A DNA stretch of 64,000 bases. It comes from Prauserella cavernicola. Lineage in GTDB: Bacteria > Actinomycetota > Actinomycetes > Mycobacteriales > Pseudonocardiaceae. The position numbers were made by a program, and so were the translations under genes. Below, in pieces: positions 31,062 through 39,406 of the stretch (its first letter is position 1; each line of letters starts with the position of its first letter). A model generated the notes under the pieces. The model saw only the letters and a program-made list of their open reading frames with translations, made no database searches and had not been told where the DNA came from. The stretch covers positions 1,178,001 through 1,242,000 of the forward strand of contig NZ_JAENJH010000002.1 in the NCBI RefSeq assembly GCF_016595675.1. The letters are read 5' to 3'.

Positions 31062-32726
31062 CTACTCGTCGCGGGGGCGCGGGGACGGCTTCGGCGTGGT
31101 TTCCGGAGCCAGCCTGCGGCGATGCGGCAGACCGGCCACCAGCACGGCGCCGAGCAGCAGCATCGCGGTGCCGGTCCAGAACAGCGGCACCGACGAGTAC
31201 GCCGCACTGGTCTGCGCCAGCTTCTCGGGTGCGCCCGGCTGCTGCTCACCGCCGCCGGGAGGCGGCGCCTGCGACGGCGGTGCCGTGGACCCGCACTCGA
31301 CGCCGCCCTCGGGCGCGTAGGCCCTCGCGACCTGCTCGCCGAGCGAGACCTGCGCCAGCGACGACGGCAGCTTGCCGGCGACGTCGGCAGGCAGCAGGTC
31401 CTGGAGTGCCTTCGTGGGCAGGATCTGCAGATCGAGCAGCCGGGCCGAGGCGCCGAGCTGGAAGCCCGGGAACGGGTCCTGCAGCTGCGAGCCCTGCTCG
31501 TCGAGGCCCGCGATGCTGAGCCGCAGCACGCCGAGGTCGGCCACGAAACCGTTCGCGGCGTCGGTGAGCGGCTTGACCAGCCCGTCGGTGAGCTCGGCGA
31601 CGCCACCGATCACCGGCAGGTCCTTGGCCTCCTGGAAGCCCGGCACGTCGGTGAGGCCGGGCAGCGGGATGCCGATCGGGATGTCCTTGGTGGGGTTGGC
31701 CGCGTCGAGCTCGAACAGCTGCTGGCCGTTGCGCTCCACCGACAGCACCGGCGCCGTGTACTCGACCTTCGACGTCGCCTCGTCGCCGGTCGAGGTGACC
31801 TTGAGCGCGGGCTGGCTGGCGACCTTGATGGTCAGGCCGAGCGGGGTGCCCTTGAGGACGTTGATGTCGGCGGCCTGCATGGTCGACGTGGACTGCACGG
31901 CTTTGCGGTCGGAGTCCGGGATGTCGACGAGCTCCACGACGGACCTCGTGGACAGCGTGTTGGGCATGCTCAGCACCGCGCCCGTGCCGTCGGCGTTGGG
32001 CTTGCCCTCGCTCGAACCGGACAGCAGCCCGCCAAGGTTGGCGAGCGGGCCGGGCAGCGACGCGAGCCCGTCCTTGATCCGCGAGTCGGAGATCGCCGAG
32101 AGGTCGGGCATCGTCGGGACCACGTTGAGCAGCGACAGGCTCGCGACTGAGGTGCTGGCGTCGGAGATGGTGCCCACGCACGGGCCCTCGGTGGGGCTCC
32201 ACCGCGCATGCGCGCTGCCGTTGAGAACGCCCACGTTCAGCAGCGGGTTGTCCGGGGCGTTGAAGCCGGTGGTCACCGGCTCCGGGTTGTCGGGCAGCGC
32301 GGTCTGCACGAGCGAGCCCGGCGTCTGCGGGGCGTTGCCCGCGACGGAAAGCCCGAACGGCGACGCCTGCGCGATCGAGCGCTCATAGGTCAGGTAGGAC
32401 TCGGAGTTGGCCTGGGCGCTGGAGATGCCGAACCCGCCCTCGAGCGCCGACTGCTTGGGCAGCTCCTCGCCGAGGCCGGGCAGGATCGCGTCGGTCGGCA
32501 CAGCCTCCGGCAGCAGCCGCAGCATGCCGAGCGCCGTGCCCGCCTCGCCGACCGCCTTGCCGTTGGGTGCCGGGCTGGGCTGCGAGGTGATCGGGGCCTG
32601 CCCCGGATCGGCCGGTTCCGGGATGGGCGTCGTCGGGATGGTCTGCCCTGCGGCTGGCGCGGCAGACAGGACGAGCACCGCGGCTGTCACGGGAAGTGCC
32701 AGCGTACGGGGCAGACGTCGGCGCAT
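31062..32726 (-). CDS. Secreted surface protein with C-terminal membrane anchor
   Basis: A 554-residue protein. Signal peptide with cleavage near 'SAAPAAGQT'. A Pro-rich spacer is followed by a large beta-rich extracellular region with repeated Leu/Gly/Pro blocks ('GGFGISSAQANSESYLTYER', 'VSLGEQVARAYAPEGGVECG'). A Pro/Gly linker, a membrane segment ('PLFWTGTAMLLLGAVLVAG') and a short basic tail (PHRRRLAPETTPKPSPRPRDE-like) end it. The topology is extracellular, anchored once. I do not recognise a domain; similar 500-600-residue choice-of-anchor proteins occur in Pseudonocardiaceae. Starts 134 bp upstream of the tRNA gene on the other strand. Confidence 0.7.
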   Translation of the reverse strand: MRRRLPRTLALPVTAAVLVLSAAPAAGQTIPTTPIPEPADPGQAPITSQPSPAPNGKAVGEAGTALGMLRLLPEAVPTDAILPGLGEELPKQSALEGGFGISSAQANSESYLTYERSIAQASPFGLSVAGNAPQTPGSLVQTALPDNPEPVTTGFNAPDNPLLNVGVLNGSAHARWSPTEGPCVGTISDASTSVASLSLLNVVPTMPDLSAISDSRIKDGLASLPGPLANLGGLLSGSSEGKPNADGTGAVLSMPNTLSTRSVVELVDIPDSDRKAVQSTSTMQAADINVLKGTPLGLTIKVASQPALKVTSTGDEATSKVEYTAPVLSVERNGQQLFELDAANPTKDIPIGIPLPGLTDVPGFQEAKDLPVIGGVAELTDGLVKPLTDAANGFVADLGVLRLSIAGLDEQGSQLQDPFPGFQLGASARLLDLQILPTKALQDLLPADVAGKLPSSLAQVSLGEQVARAYAPEGGVECGSTAPPSQAPPPGGGEQQPGAPEKLAQTSAAYSSVPLFWTGTAMLLLGAVLVAGLPHRRRLAPETTPKPSPRPRDE

Positions 32727-32829
32727 GTACGAGTCCTCCAGACCACCAGTGGACCCGCCGATCCGCTGACGGCGGTGTCCTGGCGTCCTAACGATGCAGG
32801 GGTGGGAAAGTGACGCGCGAAGGGATCGT

Positions 32830-32835
32830 TATACT
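32830..32835 (+). promoter_or_regulatory. Probable -10 box of the tRNA-Thr gene
   Basis: TATACT lies 25 nt before the mature tRNA 5' end. A clear -35 at 17-18 bp is not visible. Confidence 0.5.
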
Positions 32836-32859
32836 AGGTCGCAGCCGGACACGGTCCGT

Positions 32860-32936
32860 GCCGCCTTAGCTCAGTCGGCCAGAGCGGCTCACTCGTAATG
32901 AGCAGGTCAGGGGTTCGATTCCCCTAGGCGGCTCCA
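32860..32936 (+). tRNA. tRNA-Thr, anticodon CGT
   Basis: A complete cloverleaf: acceptor stem GCCGCCT/AGGCGGC, D-arm GCTC/GAGC, anticodon stem GCTCA/TGAGC with loop CTCGTAA (anticodon CGT, decoding ACG), T-arm AGGGG-TTCGATT-CCCCT, discriminator T and an encoded CCA (32934-32936). A hairpin terminator follows at once. Confidence 0.95.
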
Positions 32937-32940
32937 CCAG

Positions 32941-32974
32941 AATCGGGGCTCCTCTTCGGAGGGGCCCCGATTTT
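32941..32974 (+). terminator. Rho-independent terminator after tRNA-Thr
   Basis: The inverted repeat AATCGGGGC...GGCCCCGATT (with inner TCC/GGA pairing) is followed by TTTTGTTTGT, the clearest U-tract terminator of the window. Confidence 0.8.
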
Positions 32975-32996
32975 GTTTGTGTCTAGGGTGTCGGCC

Positions 32997-33515
32997 ATGC
33001 CGCTGTTCGCGTTCGAAGGCAAGACCCCGCAGGTGCACCCCGGCGCGTGGATCGCGCCCACGGCCACGTTGGTCGGCGACGTCGTGGTGGAGCGCGACGC
33101 CTCCGTTTGGTACGGCGCCGTGCTCAGGGGTGACTTCGGCAGCATCGTCGTCCGCGAGGGCGCCAACGTGCAGGACAACTCCGTGCTGCACGCGGGCGAC
33201 GGCGGCTGCGAGGTCGGGCGGGACGCCACCATCGGTCACTCCTGCGTCGTTCATGACTGCGTCGTCGGCGAACAGGCCCTCGTCGGCAACAGCGCGACAG
33301 TGCTGGACGGGGCGAGGATCGGCGAGCGCACGCTGGTGGCGGCAGGCGCCACGGTGCCGCCCGGCGCCGAGGTGCCAGCCGACGTGGTGGCGATGGGCAG
33401 TCCCGCGAAGAAGTTCGTGCCCCTCTCGGACTCCGCGCGCGAGTGGGTGGAGCACAACGCCGAGCTCTACCGGGACCTCGCCCGCAGGCACGCGGACACC
33501 GTCGAAGAGGTGTGA
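32997..33515 (+). CDS. Gamma carbonic anhydrase family protein
   Basis: A 172-residue left-handed beta-helix protein with hexapeptide repeats ('APTATLVGDVVVERDASVWY', 'GSIVVREGANVQDNSVLHAG', 'IGHSCVVHDCVVGEQALVGN'). The three zinc His are present (VLHAG; IGHS and VVHD). The Arg/Gln near 'VLRGDFGSIVV' and 'NVQDNS' are the usual gamma-CA/YrdA active-site neighbours. A C-terminal helix follows. It may hydrate CO2 or, like many YrdA-type proteins, be inactive as tested. ATG 32997, 23 bp after the tRNA terminator. Confidence 0.88.
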   Translation: MPLFAFEGKTPQVHPGAWIAPTATLVGDVVVERDASVWYGAVLRGDFGSIVVREGANVQDNSVLHAGDGGCEVGRDATIGHSCVVHDCVVGEQALVGNSATVLDGARIGERTLVAAGATVPPGAEVPADVVAMGSPAKKFVPLSDSAREWVEHNAELYRDLARRHADTVEEV

Positions 33516-33561
33516 AAAGCGCTTGACCCTCCGGCGAAGGGAGTTCCTAGCTTTCGTCGGC

Positions 33562-33990
33562 ATGCCACCGAAACAGAAGAAGCAGACCTTCCAGGCCACG
33601 CTGCAGCTGCCTGCCGGCGAGGCGCCCGTCGTCGACCTCGGCAAGATGCTCGGCCAGACCGGCGTCAACCTCGTCGACGTCAAACGGGCCTACGACGCCG
33701 AGACCGCGGCCAGCCGCGGCGACATCGTGCCCGTGGTGGTCACGGTGTTCGAGGACCGCTCGTTCGCGCTGCGGTTCAAGACCCCGCCCACGGCGTTCCT
33801 GATCCGCAAGGCACTGGGCGGCAAGGGTTCCGCGCGGCCGGGCCACGACAGCGCGGGCGTGCTGAGCCGCGAGCGGCTGCGCGAGATCGCCGAGCGCAAG
33901 CTGCCCGATCTCAACACCGCCGACCTCGACGCCGCGACGCGCATCGTCGAGGGCACCGCCCGGTCGATGGGAGTGACGGTGCGGGACTGA
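33562..33990 (+). CDS. Divergent paralogue of ribosomal protein L11
   Basis: A 142-residue protein that aligns end to end with L11: 'MPPKQKKQTFQATLQLPAGE', 'LGQTGVNLVDVKRAYDAET', 'RGDIVPVVVTVFEDRSFALR', 'KTPPTAFLIRKALGGKGS', 'LREIAERKLPDLNTADLDAA', 'IVEGTARSMGVTVRD'. The housekeeping rplK would sit in the rplK-rplA operon, not here. The N-terminal loop with the two prolines that contact thiostrepton in normal L11 (PAPPVGPALGQ) is shortened and altered to 'EAPVVDLGKMLGQ'. It could replace or modulate L11 on some ribosomes. ATG 33562 follows GAAGGGAG by about 20 nt, so the leader is unusual. A possible TTGACC/TAGCTT promoter lies at ~33522/33548. Confidence 0.85.
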   Translation: MPPKQKKQTFQATLQLPAGEAPVVDLGKMLGQTGVNLVDVKRAYDAETAASRGDIVPVVVTVFEDRSFALRFKTPPTAFLIRKALGGKGSARPGHDSAGVLSRERLREIAERKLPDLNTADLDAATRIVEGTARSMGVTVRD

Positions 33991-34018
33991 GCGAGCGGAC
34001 TGAGCACCGGCCGTTGAC

Positions 34019-34732
34019 GTGCGCGACACCGTCCGTACCCCCGAACCTGCTAGACCGGACGGCGTGGACTGGGGTGACTACGTCGACGGCTACTGTGAGC
34101 GGGCCGAACCGGGCCTGTGGGGCGAGCCGCTCAACACCGTCAGCAACCTGGCGTTCCTCGGCGCCGCCGTCGCCGTGTGGCGGCAGGCCGGCGGCGCGAG
34201 GGGCCCGAGGGTGCTCGCGGTGCTGCTCGGCCTGATCTTCGCGGCCAGCACGGCGTTCCACGCGCTCGCCACTCGCTGGGCGGGCGCCGCCGACACGTTC
34301 TTCATCCTCGTGTTCGTGCTGGTCTACGCGGTCGTTTTCACGCACGTCTTCCTCGGCGTGCGCTGGGCGAGGGCCTGGCTCGCCGCTCCCGCGTTCCTCG
34401 CGTTCACCGTCGCGGTGACCGCGGCCGTGGCGCCGCTGGGTTTCGGCGGCGCGAGCTACCTGGCTCCGCTGCTCGGTCTGTTCGGGTTCGCCGCCGCCCT
34501 CGCGGTGACGCGCGACGCCCGCTCGCGCCGGTACTGGCCGAGGTTCGCGCTCGCGGGCGGTGTCTTCGGGGTCTCGCTCTCGCTGCGCAGCGCCGACCAC
34601 TCCGTCTGCGGGCAGTTCCCCGTCGGCACCCACTTCCTGTGGCACCTGCTCAACGCGGTCGTCCTGTACCTCGTCTCCCATTCCGCTCTGCGGGAATGGG
34701 CTCCGCGTCGACTACCATCGGCAGCGCAGTAG
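34019..34732 (+). CDS. Ceramidase-like (CREST superfamily) membrane protein
   Basis: A 237-residue, seven-segment membrane protein. The N-terminal 'YCERAEPGLWGEPLNTVSN' and 'AASTAFHALATRWAGAADTF' (Ser/His/Asp motif) and the C-terminal 'GTHFLWHLLNAVVLYL' (second His cluster) match alkaline-ceramidase/CREST membrane hydrolases, with Ser, His and Asp/His coordinating a metal. The substrate in bacteria is unknown; lipid amides are possible. GTG 34019 start. The stop (34730-34732) abuts the ZTP riboswitch of glyA. Confidence 0.8.
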   Translation: MRDTVRTPEPARPDGVDWGDYVDGYCERAEPGLWGEPLNTVSNLAFLGAAVAVWRQAGGARGPRVLAVLLGLIFAASTAFHALATRWAGAADTFFILVFVLVYAVVFTHVFLGVRWARAWLAAPAFLAFTVAVTAAVAPLGFGGASYLAPLLGLFGFAAALAVTRDARSRRYWPRFALAGGVFGVSLSLRSADHSVCGQFPVGTHFLWHLLNAVVLYLVSHSALREWAPRRLPSAAQ

Positions 34733-34800
34733 CGACTGGCGCCACGAGGTGGAGCACCACCGGGGAGCGAAACAGGGCAGGGCACCGCGCGCCTGGGTGT
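34731..34800 (+). promoter_or_regulatory. ZTP (pfl) riboswitch upstream of glyA
   Basis: The conserved pfl motif is present in order: CGACTGGCG (34733-34741), hairpin GGTGG-AGCA-CCACC (34748-34761), GGGGAGCG (34762-34769), a variable linker, and GCGCCTGGG (34788-34797). This is the ZTP/ZMP-sensing riboswitch, often placed before glyA and other one-carbon genes. A shortage of 10-formyl-THF raises ZTP and turns the gene on. It starts at the stop of the preceding gene, 36 nt before the glyA start. No expression terminator is obvious, so control may be translational. Confidence 0.85.
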
Positions 34801-34835
34801 CCGCGAAGCCCGGACGCATGCCAGGAGTTCGTCAC

Positions 34836-36104
34836 ATGACGCATCAGCCAGCGATCCCCACGCTCTCCTCCGCCGACCCCGAGATCGCGGGATTGATCGA
34901 GGCGGAGGCCGCTCGCCAGCACGATAAGATCCGGCTCATCGCCTCCGAGAACTACGTGTCGCAGGCGGTGCTCGAGGCCACTGGCACCGTGCTCACCAAC
35001 AAGTACTCCGAGGGCTACGCGGGCAAGCGCTACTACGAGGGCCAGCAGCTGGTCGACCCGGTCGAGCTCCTCGCCATCGACCGCGCCAAGTCGCTCTTCG
35101 GCGTCGAACACGCCAACGTGCAGCCCTACTCCGGCTCGCCGGCCAACTTCGCCGCCTACCTCGCGTTCGCCGCGCCCGGCGACACCGTGCTCGGCATGGC
35201 GCTGCCCGACGGCGGCCACCTGACCCACGGCTGGTCGGTCTCGGCCACCGGCAAGTGGTTCGACGCGGTCCGCTACGGCGTGCGCAAGGAGACCGGCCGG
35301 GTCGATCTCGACCAGGTGCGCGACCTCGCTCGCGAGCACCGCCCGAAGCTGATCTTCGCCGGCGGTACGGCCATCCCGCGCACGATCGACTTCCCCGCCT
35401 TCGCCGAGATCGCGCGCGAGGTGGACGCCGTGCTGGTGGCCGACATTGCGCACATCGCCGGTCTCATCGCCGGTGGCGCGCACCCGTCGCCGGTCGGCCA
35501 CGCGCCGGTGATCACCACCACGACGCACAAGACCCTGCGCGGGCCACGCGGCGCCATGATCCTCACCGACGCCGACCACGCGAAGGCCGTCGACAAGGCG
35601 GTGTTCCCCGGCCTGCAGGGCGGCCCGCACAACCACACGACGGCCGCGATCGCGGTGGCGCTCGGCGAGGCGGCCCTGCCCGGCTTCCGCGACTACGCCC
35701 ACGCCATCGTCGCCAACGCCAAGGCTCTGGCCGAGGCGCTCACCGAACGAGGCTTCGACCTCGTCTCCGGTGGCACCGACAACCACCTGCTGCTGGTGGA
35801 CCTCACCGGCAAGCGGATCGGTGGCAAGCCCGCGGCCAAGGCGCTCGACGAGGCGGGCATCGAGCTGAACTACAACACCGTGCCCTTCGACCCGCGCAAG
35901 CCGTTCGACCCCTCCGGCATCCGGCTGGGCACGGCGGCCATCACAACGCGGGGCCTGCGGCCTGAGCACCAGCCGCAGCTCGCCGAATGGATCGACCGCA
36001 CCGTCACCGCCGCCGTCGACGAGGACACCGCGGCGCTGAGCACGATCTCGGCCGAGGTGCGCGAGCTGCTGTCGGCGTTCCCCATCCCCGGCTACCAGGC
36101 CTGA
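34836..36104 (+). CDS. glyA: Serine hydroxymethyltransferase
   Basis: A 422-residue PLP enzyme that converts serine and THF to glycine and 5,10-methylene-THF. Motifs: 'IRLIASENYVSQAVLEATG', 'KYSEGYAGKRYYEGQQLVD', 'VQPYSGSPANFAAYLA', 'ADIAHIAGLIAGG', 'TTTTHKTLRGPRG' (PLP Lys ~232), 'VFPGLQGGPHNHTTAA', 'SGIRLGTAAITTRGL'. ATG 34836 has CAGGAG about 8 nt upstream. It is controlled by the ZTP riboswitch just before it and ended by a 16-bp hairpin. It feeds the folate pool that the folEPBK operon downstream supplies. Confidence 0.96.
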   Translation: MTHQPAIPTLSSADPEIAGLIEAEAARQHDKIRLIASENYVSQAVLEATGTVLTNKYSEGYAGKRYYEGQQLVDPVELLAIDRAKSLFGVEHANVQPYSGSPANFAAYLAFAAPGDTVLGMALPDGGHLTHGWSVSATGKWFDAVRYGVRKETGRVDLDQVRDLAREHRPKLIFAGGTAIPRTIDFPAFAEIAREVDAVLVADIAHIAGLIAGGAHPSPVGHAPVITTTTHKTLRGPRGAMILTDADHAKAVDKAVFPGLQGGPHNHTTAAIAVALGEAALPGFRDYAHAIVANAKALAEALTERGFDLVSGGTDNHLLLVDLTGKRIGGKPAAKALDEAGIELNYNTVPFDPRKPFDPSGIRLGTAAITTRGLRPEHQPQLAEWIDRTVTAAVDEDTAALSTISAEVRELLSAFPIPGYQA

Positions 36105-36114
36105 GCCCGAAACG

Positions 36115-36151
36115 ACGAACGCCCCGCTGCTCAGTGCAGCGGGGCGTTCGT
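36115..36151. terminator. Bidirectional terminator between glyA and ppa
   Basis: A perfect 16-bp inverted repeat ACGAACGCCCCGCTGC (36115-36130) / GCAGCGGGGCGTTCGT (36136-36151) with loop TCAGT, between convergent genes. Confidence 0.8.
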
Positions 36152-36162
36152 GACGCATGCGA

Positions 36163-36678
36163 TCAGTGCTCGCCGTTGTCGGCGGCCTCCTTCTCGAGAC
36201 GCTCGGTCTCCCGAACGTACGAGCGCTTGATCTCCGTCTCGGCGTCCACGCGGTTGGCCCACGAGGACCCCTCGACGCTCTTGGCCGGCTCCAGGTCCTT
36301 GTAGACCTGGAAGAAGTGCTCGATCTCGAGCTTGTGGAACTCGTTGAGGTGATGAATGTCGCGCAGGTGCTCCAGCCGCGGATCGTCGGAGGGCACCGCG
36401 AGGACCTTGTCGTCAGGGCCCTTCTCGTCGCGCATGCGGAACATGCCGATCGCACGGCACCGGATCAGACAGCCGGGGAACGTCGGCTCCTGCACCAGCA
36501 CGAGCACGTCCAGCGGGTCACCGTCCTGCCCGAGCGTGTCGTCGATGAAGCCGTAGTCGGCCGGGTACTGGGTGGCCGTGAACAGGGTGCGGTCAAGCTT
36601 GATGCGCCCCGTCTTGTGGTCCACCTCGTACTTGTTGCGCTCCCCCTTGGGGATCTCGATAGTGACGTCGAATTCCAC
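36163..36678 (-). CDS. ppa: Inorganic pyrophosphatase (family I)
   Basis: A 171-residue soluble enzyme hydrolysing PPi to phosphate. GTG 36678 was chosen because the family starts '[20 protein letters not shown]' and GCGAGG lies 5 nt upstream; a GTG at 36726 would add 16 non-conserved residues. Metal-binding Asp signature: '[20 protein letters not shown]'. '[11 protein letters not shown]' and the helical C-terminus are typical. The intergenic 36679-36832 is shared with the divergent DD-carboxypeptidase gene, the same ppa/dacB arrangement that I recall in mycobacteria. Confidence 0.95.
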   Translation of the reverse strand: MEFDVTIEIPKGERNKYEVDHKTGRIKLDRTLFTATQYPADYGFIDDTLGQDGDPLDVLVLVQEPTFPGCLIRCRAIGMFRMRDEKGPDDKVLAVPSDDPRLEHLRDIHHLNEFHKLEIEHFFQVYKDLEPAKSVEGSSWANRVDAETEIKRSYVRETERLEKEAADNGEH

Positions 36679-36832
36679 GCCGTCCTCGCTGCCTCGTTGC
36701 CTGCGTGCCGCGTCCGGGCGGCTCACATAGTCCGTTTACCGTCCTCACTAGTGTGGACCACGGATCGGACGGGTGTCGCATGCTGGTGCGCAAGTGTGAC
36801 GTTGGCCCCGTCAAAGTGGCGAGGAGGGGTGT

Positions 36833-39385
36833 GTGACCGGCACTGACGAGACGCTAGAGCCCGCGTGGCCGTCGGCCGATCACGACAAGACGGCCGAGGG
36901 CGAGCCGGAGGGAAGAACCCACGAGCTGGCCCTGCCGAAGCCGAGCCTGCCCGAGCGGCCCACGCTGTGGGTTCCGGTGCCGACCGAGCACGAGCAGGCC
37001 CCCGAGAAGCGGGGGGAGCAGCGCACCGAGCCCCGGCCGAGGCCGCAGCCGCAGAGTGGGCAGGACCAGCCGGGTCGGCAGTCGCAGTCGCCGGGTCAGG
37101 GCGCGTCGAGGGAGCCGTCGAGGGGGCAGCAGGAACAGCAGCGGTCACCGCACGCGAACCAGTCCGCCTCGCAGCACCAGCACCCGCGACCACAGGCCCA
37201 GTCGCAGCAGGGCCAGTCGCAGAGCCAGCAGTCGCGCCCCGGCCAGAACCAGTCGGGGCCGCAGAACCACCCCGCGCAGCAGAGCCGACCCGGCGCACAG
37301 GGGCAGCCCGGCTCGCAGGGCCCGCACAACCAGCAGAACCAGCAAGCTCAGCAGGGCTCGCAGGCTGACTCCGGGCCGCAGAATCAGCCGGGACAGAACC
37401 AGCCCGGCAGGCAGAACCGGTCCGGCGCACAAAATCAGCCCGGGCAGAGCCAGCCGGGGCAGCAGGGCTCGCAGAGCCAGCAGGGACAGAACCGGTCCGG
37501 CCAGCAGAGCCAGCCGGGGCAGCAGCGCCAGCAGAGCCAGCAGAGCCAGAACCAGTCCGGGCAGCAGATCCAGCCCGGCCAGCAGAGCCAGCAGAGCCAA
37601 CCGGGCTCGCAGAGCCAGCAGAACCAACGCAGCCAACACAGCCAGCAGAACCAACCCGGCTCGTACGGCCAGCCGGGTTCGCCTAACCAGCCGGGCTCGC
37701 AGCACCGGCCAGGGCCGCAGAACCAGCGGCAGGACCAGCAGTCGCAGCCCGACCAGCACCGGAACCACCCCGCGCCGCCCTACAACCAGCACCACCAGCC
37801 CCAGAACCAGCAGGGACACTCACCCGCGCCGCCGCAGGTGCCCGCGCGCGTCGAGGTCAAGCAGGCCGGGTCGCAGGCGATCCCGATGCGCATCGAGCCG
37901 ACCGGTGAACAGCACCCGGCGGCTGCGCGGACCGAGGGCGGCGAACCCTCGCACGATGAGCAGCCACCCCCACCACCCCCGACTTCGCGGGGCAGGCGCA
38001 AGTGGTGGCTCGTCGGCGCCGCCGTGGTGCTGGTGGTGCTGCTCGGCGTCACGGCCGCACTGCCCTACGTCTCCAACCGGCTCGGTCTGCCGTGGGCGCC
38101 CAATGCGCCGAAGGGCGACGAGCCGCAGCCGGTGGCCGTCACCCGCGACCTCGAGGGTCCGCCCGACTCGGCGCCGTCGCCGACCGCGAACGGCGTCACG
38201 CAGGCGCTGTCGGGGCTCACGAACAACCCCGCGCTCGGCTCGCTGACCGGTTCCATCATCGATCCCGCCAACGGCACCGCGTTGTGGGAGCAGGACGCGG
38301 GCAAGCTCATCACCCCCGCGTCCACCACCAAGGTGCTCACGGCAGCCGCGGCGCTGCTGGCGCTCGACCACGGCAAGCAGCTGACCACCAAGGTCGTGGA
38401 GGGCTCCGAGCCGGGCACCGTCGTGCTCGTCGCGGGTGGGGACGTCACGTTGTCGTCGCTGCCCGACGGAGAGGACTCGGTGTACCAGGGCGCGGCCCAC
38501 CTCGACGATCTCGTCGCGCAGGTCAAGGAGGCCACCGGCGGCGACGTCAGCCAGGTGCAGCTCGACCTGTCCGCGTTCTCCGGTCCGACGAGCGCCGAGG
38601 GCTGGGCGCCTGAGGACGCGCCCTCGACCTACATGGCTCCCGTCGAGCCCGCGATGCTCGACGGCGGGCGCAGCAAACCCGACGACGACACGTCGATGCG
38701 GTCCGGCAAGCCTGCCCAGGACCTCGCCCAGCAGCTGGCGAGCAGGCTCGGTGCCCAGGTCTCCGGCACCGCCACCACCACCGCGCCGCAGGGCGCACGA
38801 GTGCTCGGCGAGGTCGCTTCCGCACCGTTGACCGAGCTCGTCGACACGTTCCTGTCCATCTCGGACAACCTGTTGGCCGACGCCATCGCGCGCCAGGTCG
38901 CCATCGCCGAGGGCGAGGAGCCGTCGTTCGAGGGCGCCTCGCGGGCGATGCTCACCGTGTTGCGCGACAACGGTTTCGACGTCGACGGGGTCGAGCTGTC
39001 GGATGCCAGCGGGCTCTCCCTGCGCAACAAGGTCTCGGCGAAGCTGCTCGCCGACGTGCTGTCGGTCGCGGCCGCGCCGGACGGCAAGGGCGACGCGCGG
39101 ACGGCCAAGCTGCGCCCGTTGCTCGGCGGCCTGCCCGTCGCCGGCGGTAGTGGCACGCTCGCCTCGCGCTACACCGAGGGGACCGCCACCGAAGGCAGGG
39201 GCTGGGTGCGCGCCAAGACCGGCACGATCCCGTCCGACGGCATCAACACGCTCGCCGGACTCGTCCTCGACACCGACGGCCGCGTGCTGGTGTTCGCGCT
39301 GATGACCGAGGGCTCGCAGACCGAGGCCGGACGTGCCGGGCTGGACACGATCACGGCCACGCTGCGTGGGTGCGGCTGCGGCTGA
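36833..39385 (+). CDS. dacB: PBP4-type D-Ala-D-Ala carboxypeptidase with long Gln-rich cytoplasmic region
   Basis: An 850-residue S13-family penicillin-binding protein. Residues ~1-70 are acidic. Residues ~73-330 are extreme low complexity: Gln, Ser, Gly, Pro, Asn repeats such as 'QPGQQGSQSQQGQNRSGQQ'. Residues ~340-385 are Pro/Arg-rich, followed by one membrane helix (~387-410, 'WWLVGAAVVLVVLLGVTAAL') and the outside S13 domain: SxxK at Ser ~497 ('PASTTKVLTAAAAL'), SxN ~677 ('SISDNLLADAIARQ'), KTG ~795 ('RAKTGTIPSDGINTLAG'). It trims peptidoglycan stem peptides. GTG 36833 has GAGGAGG upstream. The ~330-residue cytoplasmic prion-like head is far longer than in usual DacB (about 450-480 residues in total). 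Confidence 0.9.
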   Translation: MTGTDETLEPAWPSADHDKTAEGEPEGRTHELALPKPSLPERPTLWVPVPTEHEQAPEKRGEQRTEPRPRPQPQSGQDQPGRQSQSPGQGASREPSRGQQEQQRSPHANQSASQHQHPRPQAQSQQGQSQSQQSRPGQNQSGPQNHPAQQSRPGAQGQPGSQGPHNQQNQQAQQGSQADSGPQNQPGQNQPGRQNRSGAQNQPGQSQPGQQGSQSQQGQNRSGQQSQPGQQRQQSQQSQNQSGQQIQPGQQSQQSQPGSQSQQNQRSQHSQQNQPGSYGQPGSPNQPGSQHRPGPQNQRQDQQSQPDQHRNHPAPPYNQHHQPQNQQGHSPAPPQVPARVEVKQAGSQAIPMRIEPTGEQHPAAARTEGGEPSHDEQPPPPPPTSRGRRKWWLVGAAVVLVVLLGVTAALPYVSNRLGLPWAPNAPKGDEPQPVAVTRDLEGPPDSAPSPTANGVTQALSGLTNNPALGSLTGSIIDPANGTALWEQDAGKLITPASTTKVLTAAAALLALDHGKQLTTKVVEGSEPGTVVLVAGGDVTLSSLPDGEDSVYQGAAHLDDLVAQVKEATGGDVSQVQLDLSAFSGPTSAEGWAPEDAPSTYMAPVEPAMLDGGRSKPDDDTSMRSGKPAQDLAQQLASRLGAQVSGTATTTAPQGARVLGEVASAPLTELVDTFLSISDNLLADAIARQVAIAEGEEPSFEGASRAMLTVLRDNGFDVDGVELSDASGLSLRNKVSAKLLADVLSVAAAPDGKGDARTAKLRPLLGGLPVAGGSGTLASRYTEGTATEGRGWVRAKTGTIPSDGINTLAGLVLDTDGRVLVFALMTEGSQTEAGRAGLDTITATLRGCGCG

Positions 39386-39406
39386 CGAACGGGTAGCGTC
39401 GAAACG

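Noticed and set aside
37145-37819. A Leu/Val/Ala-rich minus-strand frame looking like a membrane protein
   Set aside because: It is the mirror of the CAG-rich Gln repeats of dacB (CTG = Leu), not an independent gene.
37050-37820. CAG/AGC-rich repeats that might be a CRISPR array or minisatellite
   Set aside because: The unit lengths are irregular, the reading frame is kept throughout, and there are no spacers; it is low-complexity coding sequence.
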